Positions 33,396 to 43,916 of a DNA stretch of 64,000 bases are shown here, one piece after another. The translations under genes and the position numbers were made by a program. Each line of letters starts with the position of its first letter. Position 1 is the stretch's first letter. Source of the stretch: Ascaphus truei (lineage: Eukaryota; Chordata; Amphibia; Anura; Ascaphidae); contig WSYH01001244.1 of assembly GCA_036426205.1 (NCBI GenBank), positions 62,001 through 126,000 of the forward strand, given 5' to 3'. The notes beneath the pieces are model-generated. The model saw only the letters and a list, made by a program, of their open reading frames with translations. It had not been told where the DNA came from and did not search any database.

Positions 33396-33900
33396 TATAT
33401 CATGAGTCACCCTAGTAGCGCTTTAAGAAACAGCCTGTATCTGATCATGAATTAGATCATCAATTAGATCACCAAGCTATTAAAGTCAGCATTGTATTTT
33501 GAGACTCCACACTCCTGACGAAGCCGACGCTAATACGAGGCGAAACGCGTAGATTGGGAGTCTCATCCAGCACGGAGCTATCAGCAGAGGAGTTGCGGAA
33601 GATCAAGCCCTTACCGAGCGACGGACCCGGATCTGACGTCAGACGCCAGTCAGAACAGTGTGACAGCTGACCGGAGGCAGAGACGGAGAGGGGGGAGCGT
33701 TGCGGGACGGTGAGCCAGCTGGCTGTAGTCACTCCTCTTACACTATTGCAGTGTGATATGCCCGTTTTTTAATGTTAGAATGTGAGTATAATACTTTTAT
33801 TGCCATAAAACTTTTTTACCTTGGTTGATCTGCGCTATGCCAGTTTCTTTCTCTCAACATTTTGCTTCATCCACCTGAGAACCTGATCCACCTAGATGAC
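33396..33900 (+). mobile_element. ribozyme-bearing fragment of another PLE-like element
   Basis: A distinct sequence begins at 33396. It contains a well-formed hammerhead (33501-33565), then a GC-rich stretch (33600-33720) and an AT-rich end with CTTTTATTGCCATAAAAC. I take it as a pseudo-LTR piece of a further Penelope-type family, or a small ribozyme retroelement. No coding sequence is linked to it here. Confidence 0.45.
33501..33565 (+). ncRNA. type I hammerhead ribozyme
   Basis: Stem I is GAGACUCC (33501-33508) with GGAGUCUC (33557-33564). The core CUGACGA is at 33515-33521, stem II is GCC/GGC (33523-33525 and 33539-33541) with one unpaired A before it, and GAAA is at 33542-33545. The short self-complementary ACGCGU and a GUA triplet follow at about 33549-33551. 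All parts occur in hammerhead order with an internal loop in stem I, as expected for type I. This is the best-formed motif in the window. Confidence 0.65.
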
Positions 33901-34232
33901 AACTGTACCATCGACCAACCACTGACTGTTTAAGTCACCCCTGTCTATTTTGACTCTTACATCTTGTAAGTAGTCAATCTATTAGAGCCAAGTAGTTTGG
34001 AGGTGTTTTTCACATTGCCATTTTACTGCACTTAAATTTATCTTTGTTTCCTCCCCATGCTCCCCTTGGATTTTGTGTGTTTTGCTGTTACTGTGGGGGA
34101 AGAGTGAAGACTACCCCTTCCAGTGGGTTCCAGAGAAGGGGGTGAAACTGTATTTACTTATCATTATTATTATTATCACACATTCACTTATTTAAGTATT
34201 TAATAAGTCACTTTTTATTAGTGTTCACCTTC

Positions 34233-35058
34233 TATTTATTTGCGCCTGTGTTCACTTTACCACTATACTGAAGCTGCAAAGGCAAACAAGATCTTATCTT
34301 GCATTAAATGGGCAATGGATGGAGGGGAAGTAAACATAATTATAACCCTTTATAAAGCATCAGTAAGACCACACCTTGAATATGGAGTACAATTTTGGGC
34401 ACTTCTCCTTAGAAAAGACTTTATGAAACTAGAAAAGTGCAGAGAAGAGACACCAAATTAATAATGGGGGTGGATAATCTGATTTATGAGAAGAGGCTAG
34501 CTAAATTAGATTTGCTTACATTAGAAAGAGGTGTCTAAGAGGGGGTATCATAACTATATACAGATATATTAAGTGACAATACAGGGAACTTTCAAAATAA
34601 CTATTCATCCCAAGGGCAATGCAAAGGACATGTGGTCATGCCTTAAGGTTGAAGGAAAGGAGATTTCACTAGCCACAAAGGAAAGGGTTATTTGCAGTAA
34701 GGGCAGGCAAAAGGTGAAATGTATTACTAATGGAGTTTGTGATGGTATATACTATAGATATCTAAAAAAAAGTTTGGACATCGTTTTAGAAAGGAAAAGT
34801 ATACAAAATAAGTAAACATGGGAAAGATGTTGATCCAAGGAGTAATCTGATTGCCAATCCTTGGAGTCAGGAAGGAATGCTTTTTTCCCAGTTTCATTGG
34901 ATGATATGTCACTAGGGTTTTTTTTTTTGCCTTCCTCTGGATCAATATACTGTAAATTTGGATATAGGATAAAGTATCTGTCGTCTAAATTTAGCATAGG
35001 TTGAACTTGATGGACATATGTCTTTTTTCAACTTCATCTACTATGTAACTATGTAATT
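34233..35058 (+). mobile_element. 5'-truncated CR1/L2-type LINE, RT end and 3' UTR
   Basis: 34240-34461 encodes the C-terminal RT text ANKILSCIKWAMDGG and LYKASVRPHLEYGVQFW, typical of the CR1/L2 group, followed after frame breaks by LIYEKRLAKLDLLTLER. Downstream comes a non-coding end with GGAGTCAGGAAGGAAT, CTCTGGATCAATATACTG and GAACTTGATGGACATATG, closing in CTATGTAACTATGTAA. I know this 3' end as a common amphibian repeat, which supports the host assignment. Endonuclease and most of the RT are missing, the usual 5' truncation. Confidence 0.7.
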
Positions 35059-35164
35059 CAATAAGAGCGGCGGCACTACTGCTTCAGCATTTGCCAGCAG
35101 TTTAAAATAGCAATTACCTCTGGAAGATTTTTTTGTGACATCAACAGCTGTGGTTTTTTGATAC

Positions 35165-35346
35165 CTCATTTACAGTGGTTGACAAATCACCAAAAAATCT
35201 ACTCGCCACACAAAAAAATCTACTCGCCACCTAGTACCAAACGTGTGCTGCTTGGGCCAATATTTACTCGCCCGGGGGTTAAATCCACTCGCCCGGGGCG
35301 AGCAAATGTATAGGTTTGTCGAACACTGCTCATTTACATTCTCAGG
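35165..35346. mobile_element. hAT-type MITE with 8-bp duplication
   Basis: The element 35173-35338 (166 bp) starts CAGTGGTTGACAAATC and ends with the inverse of CAGTGTTCGACAAACC. CTCATTTA flanks it exactly on both sides (35165-35172 and 35339-35346). CAGTG ends and an 8-bp duplication are diagnostic of hAT transposons. The interior has repeated CTACTCGCCAC units and no coding capacity. Confidence 0.85.
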
Positions 35347-35870
35347 TTCAATGTAACAACCATAGACTTTGATATTACATGGGATATTGGTTTGATACTA
35401 AAGCACATGATTATAAGTAGCTTCATACTTGCATATTACCAATGACACGATCCTACAGTATGCTATAGCTATACTAGCTTTATTTGAGTCAGCCTACCAC
35501 TAGACACTGCACTGACCTAATATTTAACACAGCTATTGTTTGTCAGTGCATGATTGTAAATATATATGCTCTTATTGGCTGCCTTCTTTTAAACTATTAT
35601 CCCGTGCAGTACCGAAATAATGTTTATTAGAGAAGTGCTAACCTATCGAGCTATATACTGTGTTTGGTAGCAGCTATCATTGAACATTACGTGGGATATT
35701 GGTTTGATGTTGAAGCATACCACATTATTGTGGTTTCATATCTGCATATTACCAATTAGCCAGTTAATGCTATAGCTATACAGTACTTGCTACATCTTAA
35801 GCAGCTTAGCACTAATACCCTACACTGAGCTATAATACAACACAGCTAATATATGTCAGTGTATATGAAA
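35347..35870. repeat. diverged tandem repeat, about 312-bp unit
   Basis: ACRTGGGATATTGGTTTGAT occurs at 35377 and 35689, followed both times by similar text (CATATTACCAAT, TGCTATAGCTATAC, TGTCAGTG). The two units are diverged and contain no frame. Confidence 0.6.
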
Positions 35871-36465
35871 ACAAATAATAAATATCAGTGCAAAAAAATA
35901 ATCAATATACAATAAATACAAATATAAATAATAAAACACAGAACATTTACAAAAAAGGAGATATGGTAGATGGCCCGGATGAAATCTTGGGGTCTCAGCT
36001 GCTTCTGAGGAATGAACCAAATTCCAAACAAATCTAAAAAAAAAACAAAAAACAGAAGTGCATGCCTCATAGTGTTATACAATTTATTACAATGGCTAGG
36101 ATGAAGAAACCTTAAAAATGCACACTAACAAACAAATATTGTAAAATCGCAGTTAGAAAAACCTGATCACAGGTAGGGGTGTACTGCTGAGCTGGGGTCC
36201 CGGAGTCCAGGAAGGAAATAAGATGACACTTCTCACTCCCAAAGCCCCATGTATAGATGGGCTCTGTCAGACATGGCCCCGATGAAAGTGGGACAACACA
36301 GAGGCACAGGGGAACTCCGGTGACGCCGTGTAGGAATCCTCACCCAGCATCCTTTGCTCCAAAGGCAAACCGGTAAGCAGCAGAAAACCCCAATTAATTT
36401 GGGGGACGAGGCATGGCAACACAAGTCAAATTATATAGCTGAAAGAGCCACCAATAAAACAAGCC
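35871..36465. other. unassigned AT-rich to mixed sequence
   Basis: I see no gene or element. A poly-A/T-rich stretch lies at 35880-35960 and an A-run at 36037-36047. Confidence 0.5.
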
Positions 36466-36512
36466 CTACGTGTTTCGTCGCATTCCTTGCCACTTACTCA
36501 GGGATATATATG
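36464..36512 (-). ncRNA. degenerate hammerhead-like motif
   Basis: The reverse strand reads CCCUGAGUAAGUGGC, a loop, GCGACGAAACACGUAGGGC. GAAAC, the ACGU-centred stem III and CCC/GGG stem I are recognisable. CUGAGUA differs from CUGANGA at one base and stem II has a mismatch. Probably a remnant of a PLE pseudo-LTR. Confidence 0.3.
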
Positions 36513-37424
36513 TAGCCAGGGTCCCCCCGGTCCCCCTGTCTGCCGGTTTCTTTTCCCCTTGCGTGTGTGCTGCTGCGGGGGCGAGCGCGTTCCCGGGGGC
36601 TCCCAGTGGCAGCTGCGACAGGACACTGTCATGTTTAATGTGTTCGCGCATGTGCTGAGGCTTGCGCATAAGCAGAGCAGTCACGGCGGCCATGTTGAGG
36701 TTGGCGCGGGAGTTCGTGCCTGTACAGTGCAATGCACAGAGGTTGGCAAGGGTAGCGGTGGCCATTACATGTGTGCAAGAGCTCTTGGAAGTTGAGCATG
36801 CTCAGTTAAGAGTAGCGGCGGCCATTACAGCTTCAGACATGCGCAGTAGAGATCGCGCACACGGCGTAATAGAGAAGAGGTCCTGAGTGGACTACGATTC
36901 CCAGCAGCCTCTGGGGACTGCCCTTTCACCCCTATCACATGCTGCATTGAAGCCAATAAGGTTGACAGATTCTCATGCTGCATTTTTCGATACATTGTTG
37001 TGTGCAGACAGGGATTGTCAGTCAGGCTAAGGATACAGAGGGGGAAAGAAGGGGGGCAGAGAGCTGTGAGCTTCTGCCCTAGGCCAGAAATCCCCAGGCT
37101 AGAGTTGAGGCCCTGACTCCCCACTAGAGAGGGTGGGTGTTCATAGGGACATGCACTTAGGTAAGGACCCTGTGCCCCATCAGCTGTGTGCTAGGCAGGG
37201 ACCTAGTGACAGACCCTGTACAGTTCCTTAGTGCATGGAGAGGGAGAGACTCTGTAGTTCTTTAGTACAGGGACCCAGTATAGTGTATGCTGTGTTGCTG
37301 ATATAGAGACTGTCCTTATGGTGGGACGTTCGGCTGGACCCCATCCAACGCGGAGGTACAGGTCAGCGCTGGACCAAGCAGCGCCGGTAGAACCTTTGCG
37401 AAGACACCCAGGTAGCTTGAGGGG
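36513..37424. other. GC/CpG-rich block and adjoining unassigned sequence
   Basis: 36520-36880 is rich in GC and CpG with repeated GCGGCCAT cores (near 36686, 36757 and 36818). ACTACGATTCCCAGCAGCC at 36891-36909 resembles the ZNF143 site found in promoters and in some repeats. No gene starts nearby that I can recognise. 36910-37424 shows nothing further; its right edge meets the truncated Gypsy-2 integrase. Confidence 0.35.
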
Positions 37425-38024
37425 TATAAAGTGTGTGTGGTTAGAAAACCTGTCCACTACCGTATTCATCCCCAGAGAGTTTGGGAGTTCCACAATAAAG
37501 TCCATGGAAATATGCTTCCAAGGCCGTTCCGGAATAGGAAGAGGCAGGAGGAGACCGGAAGGTTTGTGTCAGGCGGACTTGCTCTGAGCACAGACAGAAC
37601 AAGCTCTGGTAAAATCAAAAATGTCCTTGTTCATTTTAGGCCACCAAAAGGTCCGTTTAATGAGATCCACTGTTCTCTTGAAGCCTGGATGACCAACAGA
37701 TCTAGAAGAATGCCCCCACTCTAGGATCTTGTGGTGAAAATGTGGAGCAGAGTACAGACGTCCTTCTGGCACCTTAAATCTCCTAGGAATATGAACCTTT
37801 ATTGATCTCATCCAGGATATCAAAATTATTGGCAGAAATAATATATTTTGCGGGAAGAATCGTCTCAGAAGATTCGTTAGATCCTTCCTCCGTAGAGAAT
37901 TTGCGAGAAAGAGCATCGGCCTTGATATTCTTGGTACCGGGAATATAAGAAATCGTGTAATTGAAACGAGAGAAAAACAGTGCCCAACGTGCTTAACGGG
38001 ATCCCAGACGACGAGCCCCCTCAA
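37425..38024 (-). pseudogene. pol: Gypsy-2 integrase, truncated
   Basis: The zinc-binding region (about 37760-37580) reads HHKILEWGHSSRSVGHPG, then FWWPKMNKDIFDFTRACSVC (HHCC). After a frame break the core begins [12 protein letters not shown] (from about 37505), then [17 protein letters not shown], where homology stops. The first catalytic Asp is present; the second Asp and Glu are lost with the truncation. Confidence 0.75.
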
Positions 38025-39110
38025 TATATAACAAATTTTTGTGATCGGTGAGAATGGCTACTGGCTCTTTGGTATCCTCGAGGAGATGTCTCCATTCTTG
38101 CAGAGCTAATTTGATAGCCAAAAGTTCACGGTTCCCGACATCATAATTTCTCTCGGCCGAAGAGAATTTCCTGGAAAAGAATCCACATGGATAGAGATTT
38201 TCTTGTGAAGAGCCCACACAGAAGCATCTACCTCCAGGGTGAAAGGAAGGGATGTATCCAGATGCCGAAGGATGGGGGCGGAGACGAAAGCTCTTTTGAG
38301 AAACTCGAAGGCTTTGATGGCTTCAGAAGACCATGGTGTAGGATCAGCACCTTTTTTGGTCAAAGCCGTAATGGGTAAAGCGATAGTGGAGAAATTACGG
38401 ATGAATTTTCGATAGTAGTTAAAGAAACCAAGGAAACGCTGAACGGCTTTTAGGGAATTCGGCTGTGGCCAATCCAGAACAGACTTCAATTTCTCAGGAT
38501 CCATGGTGAAACCCTTATCGGAGATTATATAGACAAGGAAGGCTGTGGAAGATTGGTGGAAGAGACATTTCTCCATCTTCGCGTAGAGGCTGTTAGCACG
38601 CAGCCGAGAGAGGACCACCCTGGTGTGACGAATGTGTTGTTCTACAGTAGGTTCTTGGAGAAAATGAGGATATTGTCTAAATATACGATGACGAAGATTC
38701 CCAGAATGTCCCGGAAGATATCATTCATAAATTCTTGGAAGACGGCAGGGGCATTGCAGAGGCCGAACGGCATCACTAGGTATTCATAATGACCCGCACG
38801 CGTGTTAAATGCCGTTTTCCATTCATCACCGTCTCGTATTCGGATGAGATTGTAGGCTCCTCTCAGGTCGAGTTTGGAAAATATAGAGGCTCCCTGGAGC
38901 CGGTCAAAGAGTTCCGAAATTAGAGGAAGAGGGTACAGGTTTTTGACTGTAATCTTGTTAAGCCCACGAAAGTCGATACAGGGTCTTAAAGAGCCATCCT
39001 TTTTCACGAAAGAAGAAACCGGTCCCAGCGGGAGAGGTGGAATTTCGAATAAATCCTTTCTTAAGATTCTCCTGGATGTAGGCCACCATAGCCTCGGTCT
39101 CGAGCACAGA
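37990..39110 (-). pseudogene. pol: Gypsy-2 reverse transcriptase and RNase H
   Basis: RT starts after [16 protein letters not shown] with [30 protein letters not shown] and [15 protein letters not shown] (motif A), then [19 protein letters not shown] (motif B). At about 38686-38675 the catalytic loop is YLDN, with the last Asp changed to Asn. FLGFFNYYRKFI follows, then RNase H with FTLEVDAS, later [26 protein letters not shown] and LTDHKNL. Stops and frameshifts divide it near 38640 and 38200. Normally this enzyme copies the element RNA inside particles. Confidence 0.8.
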
Positions 39111-39720
39111 TAAGGGATATGATTTATACTTGGGGAGTGTGGTTCCAGGAATTAATTCGATGGGACAGTCGTACGAACGATGAGGTGGAAGAACTTCAGC
39201 CTGAGTCTTGTTAAAGACATCCGAAAAGTCGTTGTATACCTCTGGCAGGGAAGAGAGAGAAGAAGTAGAGGCGTTGAGACCAGCGAGCATGGTAACAGGT
39301 GGTGTCACCGTCTTCTTCAAGGTAGGAGCCCACTGGATCGGTAGTTCGTTGGTCAACACGTGGGTTGTGAAGCTGGAGCCACGGCAGTCCCAAAATGACC
39401 TGGACAGTAGGGGAGTGGAAGACATCGAAGATGATGACCAGTATGACCATCCGCTGTGGTCATGGTGAGGGGAGTAGATTCCCAAATAATGAAGGCTGGT
39501 TGGAGCGGTCGGCCGTCGATGGCCTCCAGGCCGATAGGTGACTTCTTCTTGACTAACGGGATTTGATTATTGCAAGCATAGTCGTGATCCAAAAAGTTGC
39601 CACCAGACCCGGAGTCGATGAAGGCTTCAACCTCTACCTTGACATTAGGACACACAAGAGTTATGGGGAGAAGGATTCTCTTCGGTAGCTCTTTGGGGGA
39701 AGAGGGGCAAGGAGAAATGG
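39111..39720 (-). pseudogene. pol: Gypsy-2 protease and linker to RT
   Basis: The protease motif FIDSGSGGNFLD (about 39622-39587) has the DSG catalytic triplet, preceded by NVKVEVEA. A frame change at about 39480 leads into the linker with QVILGLPWLQLHNP, the flap/ILGLPWL hallmark of gypsy proteases, and then FSDVFNKTQAEVLPPHRSYD at the RT approach. Confidence 0.75.
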
Positions 39721-39744
39721 TACTCAGTAGAAGCCCCTCTACCT

Positions 39745-40656
39745 TTACTGGGCGTTCTCGTTTCCCGGTTTCAGGCGACAGTAACGTAGTTGGTGTTCCG
39801 GGGAGCCGCAGTAGTAGCAGAGACCCTCATCTCGGCGGCATGTTCTCTCAGCAGCCCGAAGCTGTTGGCTACCGATTTGCATCAGTTCCAGGGGTGTCCA
39901 ACGCAGGAAAAGCCAAGGGAGGAGACCTAGGAGAAACATGCAAGGGAGACAGAAAACGAGGGCGCTGACGCTTGTGGCGTCGCTCTTGAATGCGCTGGTC
40001 CATCCGGATGCTGAGTGCAATAAGATCCTCTGGAGATGAGGGACGAACATGAACTGCGAGGTCATCCTTGAGGGATTCGGACAAACCCTGCCAGTATGCC
40101 GCGGCAAGAGCCTCATCGTTCCACTGGGTTTCTGCAGCGATGGTGCGGAACTCCACCGCATATCTTGCAGCCGGCCTGCAACCCTGGGAGAGATGGAACA
40201 AGGAAGAAGCGGCAGACTCTCTACGTGCTGCTGTGTCAAAGACCATCTGAAATTCTCGCCGGAACCTGGGGTAATCTTGGGTTAGGTCTGATCGGTATTC
40301 CCTGAGGGGAGAAGCCCAAGCGAGTGCGTCGCCAGTGAGCAGAGCATAGACTAGGCCACCATAGAACAACCTGAGGGAAACCGAGATGGGGACATCTCGA
40401 ACTGGACGTCACACTGGTTCAAGAATCCCCGGTAAGTAAGGGGGTCTCTGGCATACCGGTTAGGAGGTGGAATACGTGGTTCCAAATTACCCATAGGTAG
40501 TGGGGCAGGAGGGGATGGTGCAGCTGGAGATTCCCGCAGGGAGAGTGTAGAAAGTTTTTGCGTCACAGCGGTAACTTGGTCGCTTAAAAATTGCCAGTGA
40601 TCCAGAGTGACACCTTAGCCCACCTCAGGGGGGTCTGCGTTTTTTTGGCTCAGCAT
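39745..40656 (-). pseudogene. gag: Gypsy-2 gag
   Basis: The first ATG (40656) directly abuts the LTR and opens MLSQKNADPPEVG before a stop, so the working start is lost. The matrix/capsid part contains LSTLSLRESPAAPSPP, then FRREFQMVFDTAARRE, SAASSLFHLSQGCRPAARYA and LAAAYWQGLSESLKDDL, typical of the Ty3/gypsy capsid. A CCHC zinc knuckle CYYCGSPEHQLRYC (about 39816-39775) closes the protein. Frames change near 40370 and 39900. Gag packages the element RNA. Confidence 0.75.
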
Positions 40657-40658
40657 AA

Positions 40659-41424
40659 TGTAGCGCCTGTATGCCCACAGACCTGGCCAGTCCCCAGTAC
40701 TGAGGTGGGTAAGGGTATAACACACACCCACAGCAGTGAGGGCGTGCCCGGAGTGTGGTAAGATGCGTTGCCGGGCCTGGTGAGAAAAAGGGTTAACGAT
40801 ATACTTGCTGAGTCCGGGGTGCCAGAAGTCGGAGGGTTAATGTCCAAGAGCCTAGGGTCAGGGGCAGGAGAAAGCAGCGTGGTGAGGTCCAAAGCAGAGT
40901 CCAGGGGTAGAGAGGTAGACGTAGTCAAACCGAGCCGAGATCAATCCAAGGGTATCCAAACAGGGGCAGGGACAGGAACAAGAGCTGCAAGAGAGAGCAG
41001 AGCTTGGCATAGACACTGCACACAGGAGCCACAGAGAAGCGATGCTGAGCGACGACGGAGAGGGCAGACTGGGGTTATAAAGGAAGGAGGTCCAATGGTA
41101 GCAAGGGGTGGAGCGGAGGCCTGTCTGGGTGATCGCAGGGACAGGTCCAGGTGAACAGGGAGAGAGACAGGGGTGTGATTCCTGGTAATGGCCTGCAGCC
41201 GATGGGGGGCGACGCTGGTAAGAGGATCGGGTGCACGCGCCCTCTGTAAGGCTGCTGTGCGTGCGCCCCGATCGCGTGCGTGCGGATGCGGCGTGCACCG
41301 CGGAGGAACAGCTCGGCGTGGGACAGGTAAGAGGCTGAGGAGCGGGAAACCAGGGCAGAGAGCCGCCATGGGGCCAGAGGTGAGGGGGATCCGCTGGGAG
41401 GCGCGTGTCCCCTGATCCGTTACA
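40659..41424 (-). repeat. 5' LTR of Gypsy-2
   Basis: 766 bp, on the reverse strand from TGTAACGGATCAGGGG to GGCGCTACA. The TG...CA ends, the position directly before gag and a length typical of gypsy elements support the call. The right half (41180-41424) is very GC-rich with many CpGs. Confidence 0.7.
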
Positions 41425-42136
41425 TAGCTGGAGCTATCGGAGTACCAGGGCGCACCCGGCAAGCGGGGGAAGCCATGCTGAATATCGCGCAGCGCAATGG
41501 AACAGCATAGGTGATGGACGCCACGCAGTTAACTGCGGTCTGGGATTAGACCAGTGGCACTCTAATAGACATTTTACTGGGACACACTCCAGCGGAGATC
41601 CCTCCAGAGGCGGATGCCTGGCAGATGAAGAGGATCCGGTAGACGGCGTCATGGGATAACAGTGCAGTCCAACAGATCACCATCTAAGTAGGCCTTGTCT
41701 GGCGTAAGACCAGGTAAGATACCAATGTGCAGCAACGGCCACACACGGGGTATACTCCACACACTCATTGGGTGGGCATTATACGTGGACACTAGGTGGC
41801 CCAGGCACCTCAGTACTTTGGGGGAAAACCACACCGGGGTGTGGACACTGTGTGGGGGTATATACTGTGTGGGTATTATATGGTTGGGAGCTTTATATGC
41901 TATTACATATTGAGTTATATATATGTCAGTAAAGGTACGTTTGTTATACCAGTGTGTGTAAACTCATTTCCTGACTGTATTGGTTCCTGTGAGGGGTTAT
42001 CCTTCTGCACAAGGATCCCTCCTAGGTGGAAGCACTTTAAACAGAGAGATGAGACAACCCAAGGCTCCCAGTAGAGGAGGCTCAGGCCTCCTGTGAGCCA
42101 TGCAGGTAATCCTCAGCACGCGTTGTCACAGGGAAA
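41425..42136 (+). repeat. solo LTR of Gypsy-1 type (about 41690-42136) with left flank
   Basis: 41690-42136 aligns with the Gypsy-1 5' LTR and ends at the same GGGGGCTACA, but continues into unrelated sequence instead of the gag leader, as a solo LTR would. Its left end is unclear. 41425-41690 could be the rest of the LTR or part of a gypsy interior into which Gypsy-2 inserted. Confidence 0.5.
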
Positions 42137-43133
42137 GGGGGCTACAACAGTATCAAAACAAACAATGTCAAAATATAGCTACTGTATGTGCGCCTAATAA
42201 AATGTAATTTCCATAATACATTTTAACAGTGTATCACAAATAAAACCATACAGTATGTGTGTGAGAGAGTGAAGAGTTAAATCCCTCACTGTACAGGTTT
42301 AGGAGGCCACACCCTAGTTATAAGCTATGCTACAGTAGGCTGTTGGCAATGAGATCCAAATTTGAAAAGGACTGTTGTTTAAAAGGCAGGAAGTTGCTCC
42401 CTGTCAGTGCTTTGCGGAATCTGCTAAAGACAGATTCACATTTCTCAGGTGGATTGCCTGAGAAACAGCTGGGTCTCACTGCAGGCATGGAATGCCACAG
42501 AAGCAAGTTTTCCAGAAGGATTTGCCTGCAAAGAAAGGAGTCAAGAGGAATAAATCTCTCAGAGGAAGTGACTGGTATGAAGTTGGACTCGACACAAAAG
42601 CTAAAGTAAGGACTGAAACATGATTGATGTTCCACTGTCCCTTTACATACCTGAGAAGCTGTTGCCTTTATCTGTCTGCCTAAATAAACAACGTCGTTCT
42701 GTGAAATTAGAGGTTTGAGAGTCCTTTACTGACCAAACCACAAGGCATCCTGTCACGGTGCTATAGTGAAATGTCATGTGCACTGCAGTGCACCATATCA
42801 GATCAACATACTGTTCCGTACAGTATCTTATCCATGGCCATGATAAGGATACAATGAGTATCCTTAATTAACTGAGATTATGTAGATCTGTGGCAACGGT
42901 GTTGAAGTATATGTATTATTCACAAACATACTGAACAACAGGTGTGAAACAAGTGGACTACAGAACACCTATTGCCCACCACAATATTATAGATAATATC
43001 CATTCGCGCCCACAATCTTCTTTTCATCTCACCAGTTTGTTGCAAGAGATCTTCCATGCGATACTTCTTTATTCTATAGAATTCCAATGTAGGTCTAAGG
43101 CTGAGAAAGAGCATTCTCGGTTATTACTGCTAC
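42137..43133. other. unassigned sequence
   Basis: I recognise no gene or complete element. A stretch around 42640-42760 with AATAAACAAC followed by CCTGTCACGG has the look of an LTR polyadenylation end, but no partner or duplication is visible. Confidence 0.4.
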
Positions 43134-43501
43134 AGATGCAGCGGCCATTATTTTAACAAATCACACGGTGTATACCTCGGAATACCCATGTCATGGCGTG
43201 GGATTTCTTCCAACCGAACCGCCTTAAGACACGAGTGCAGGCGCGTGCATAAAATGGAATTTTAGTGTTCTGGCTTTTAAACACCTGAAATTGACACCGT
43301 AGCACAGTACTGTACACATCACAATTCATTCATTTCATTGCATTTAATTGCACACAATCCATGAAATTCAAACAAAGCAACCGCGATAAACAAGTGTACC
43401 TGGGGCGATTGGCCGCATTCATGCCGCGTGGAGTACAGCAGAGAACACGAAAACGGCACAGTGATTTGTTAAAATAATGGCCACTGCATCTTTATAATAT
43501 C
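43134..43501. mobile_element. MITE-like element with about 28-bp inverted ends
   Basis: The left end AGATGCAGCGGCCATTATTT followed by TAACAAATCAC is matched in inverse orientation at the right end with one mismatch (T for C). The length is about 368 bp and there is no coding potential. No clear target duplication is visible, so the superfamily remains open. Confidence 0.6.
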
Positions 43502-43637
43502 AGTCTGCCCTCAATATAGTCAACACCCCCTGCAAAGACCACAGGTCTCCGGGTGACATTTCAGACATTTCTGGTCCATCCTCCTGGCCGTGTATATTTA
43601 TACACACACACAGAAGCACAAAATCTCCATTGCTCTA

Positions 43638-43916
43638 TACAGTTGTGTGAAAAAGAAAGTACACCCTCTTTGAATTCTATGGTTTTACATATCAGGACAT
43701 AATAACAATCATCTGTTCCTTAGCAGGTCTTAAAATTGGCTTTATTTTTGTTAAATAAATCATGACACGGTGTAATATGTCATTGTGTTGTTGTTCATCT
43801 GAGGTTGTATTTACCTAATTTTAAGATCTGCTAAGGAACAGATGATTGTTATTATGTCCTTATATGTAAAACCATAGAATTCAAAGAGGGTGTACTTTCT
43901 TTTTCACACAACTGTA
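43638..43916. mobile_element. Tc1/mariner-like MITE with about 98-bp arms
   Basis: The element 43640-43914 (275 bp) begins CAGTTGTGTGAAAAAGAAAG and ends with its inverse; the arms match for about 98 bp with only two or three differences. TA lies on both sides. CAGT ends and the TA duplication fit Tc1/mariner. The near identity of the arms suggests a recent insertion or arm homogenisation. Confidence 0.85.

Larger units (their letters stand above)
37425..41424 (-). mobile_element. Gypsy-2, Ty3/gypsy element with 5' LTR, 3' truncated
   Basis: On the reverse strand the order is LTR (41424-40659), gag, protease, RT, RNase H and integrase, the Ty3/gypsy order. The integrase breaks off at about 37425, so the 3' end and second LTR are missing and no target duplication can be checked. 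Frames shift several times. Residue patterns are closest to the vertebrate sushi-like/chromovirus-type gypsies, judged by eye. Confidence 0.8.

Noticed and set aside
37318..39968. Plus-strand frames of 60-123 codons through Gypsy-2
   Set aside because: They are antisense shadows of the reverse-strand pol and gag, which show real motifs.
42640..42760. Possible LTR end with AATAAA
   Set aside because: No matching second LTR, no TG...CA pair and no target duplication could be found.
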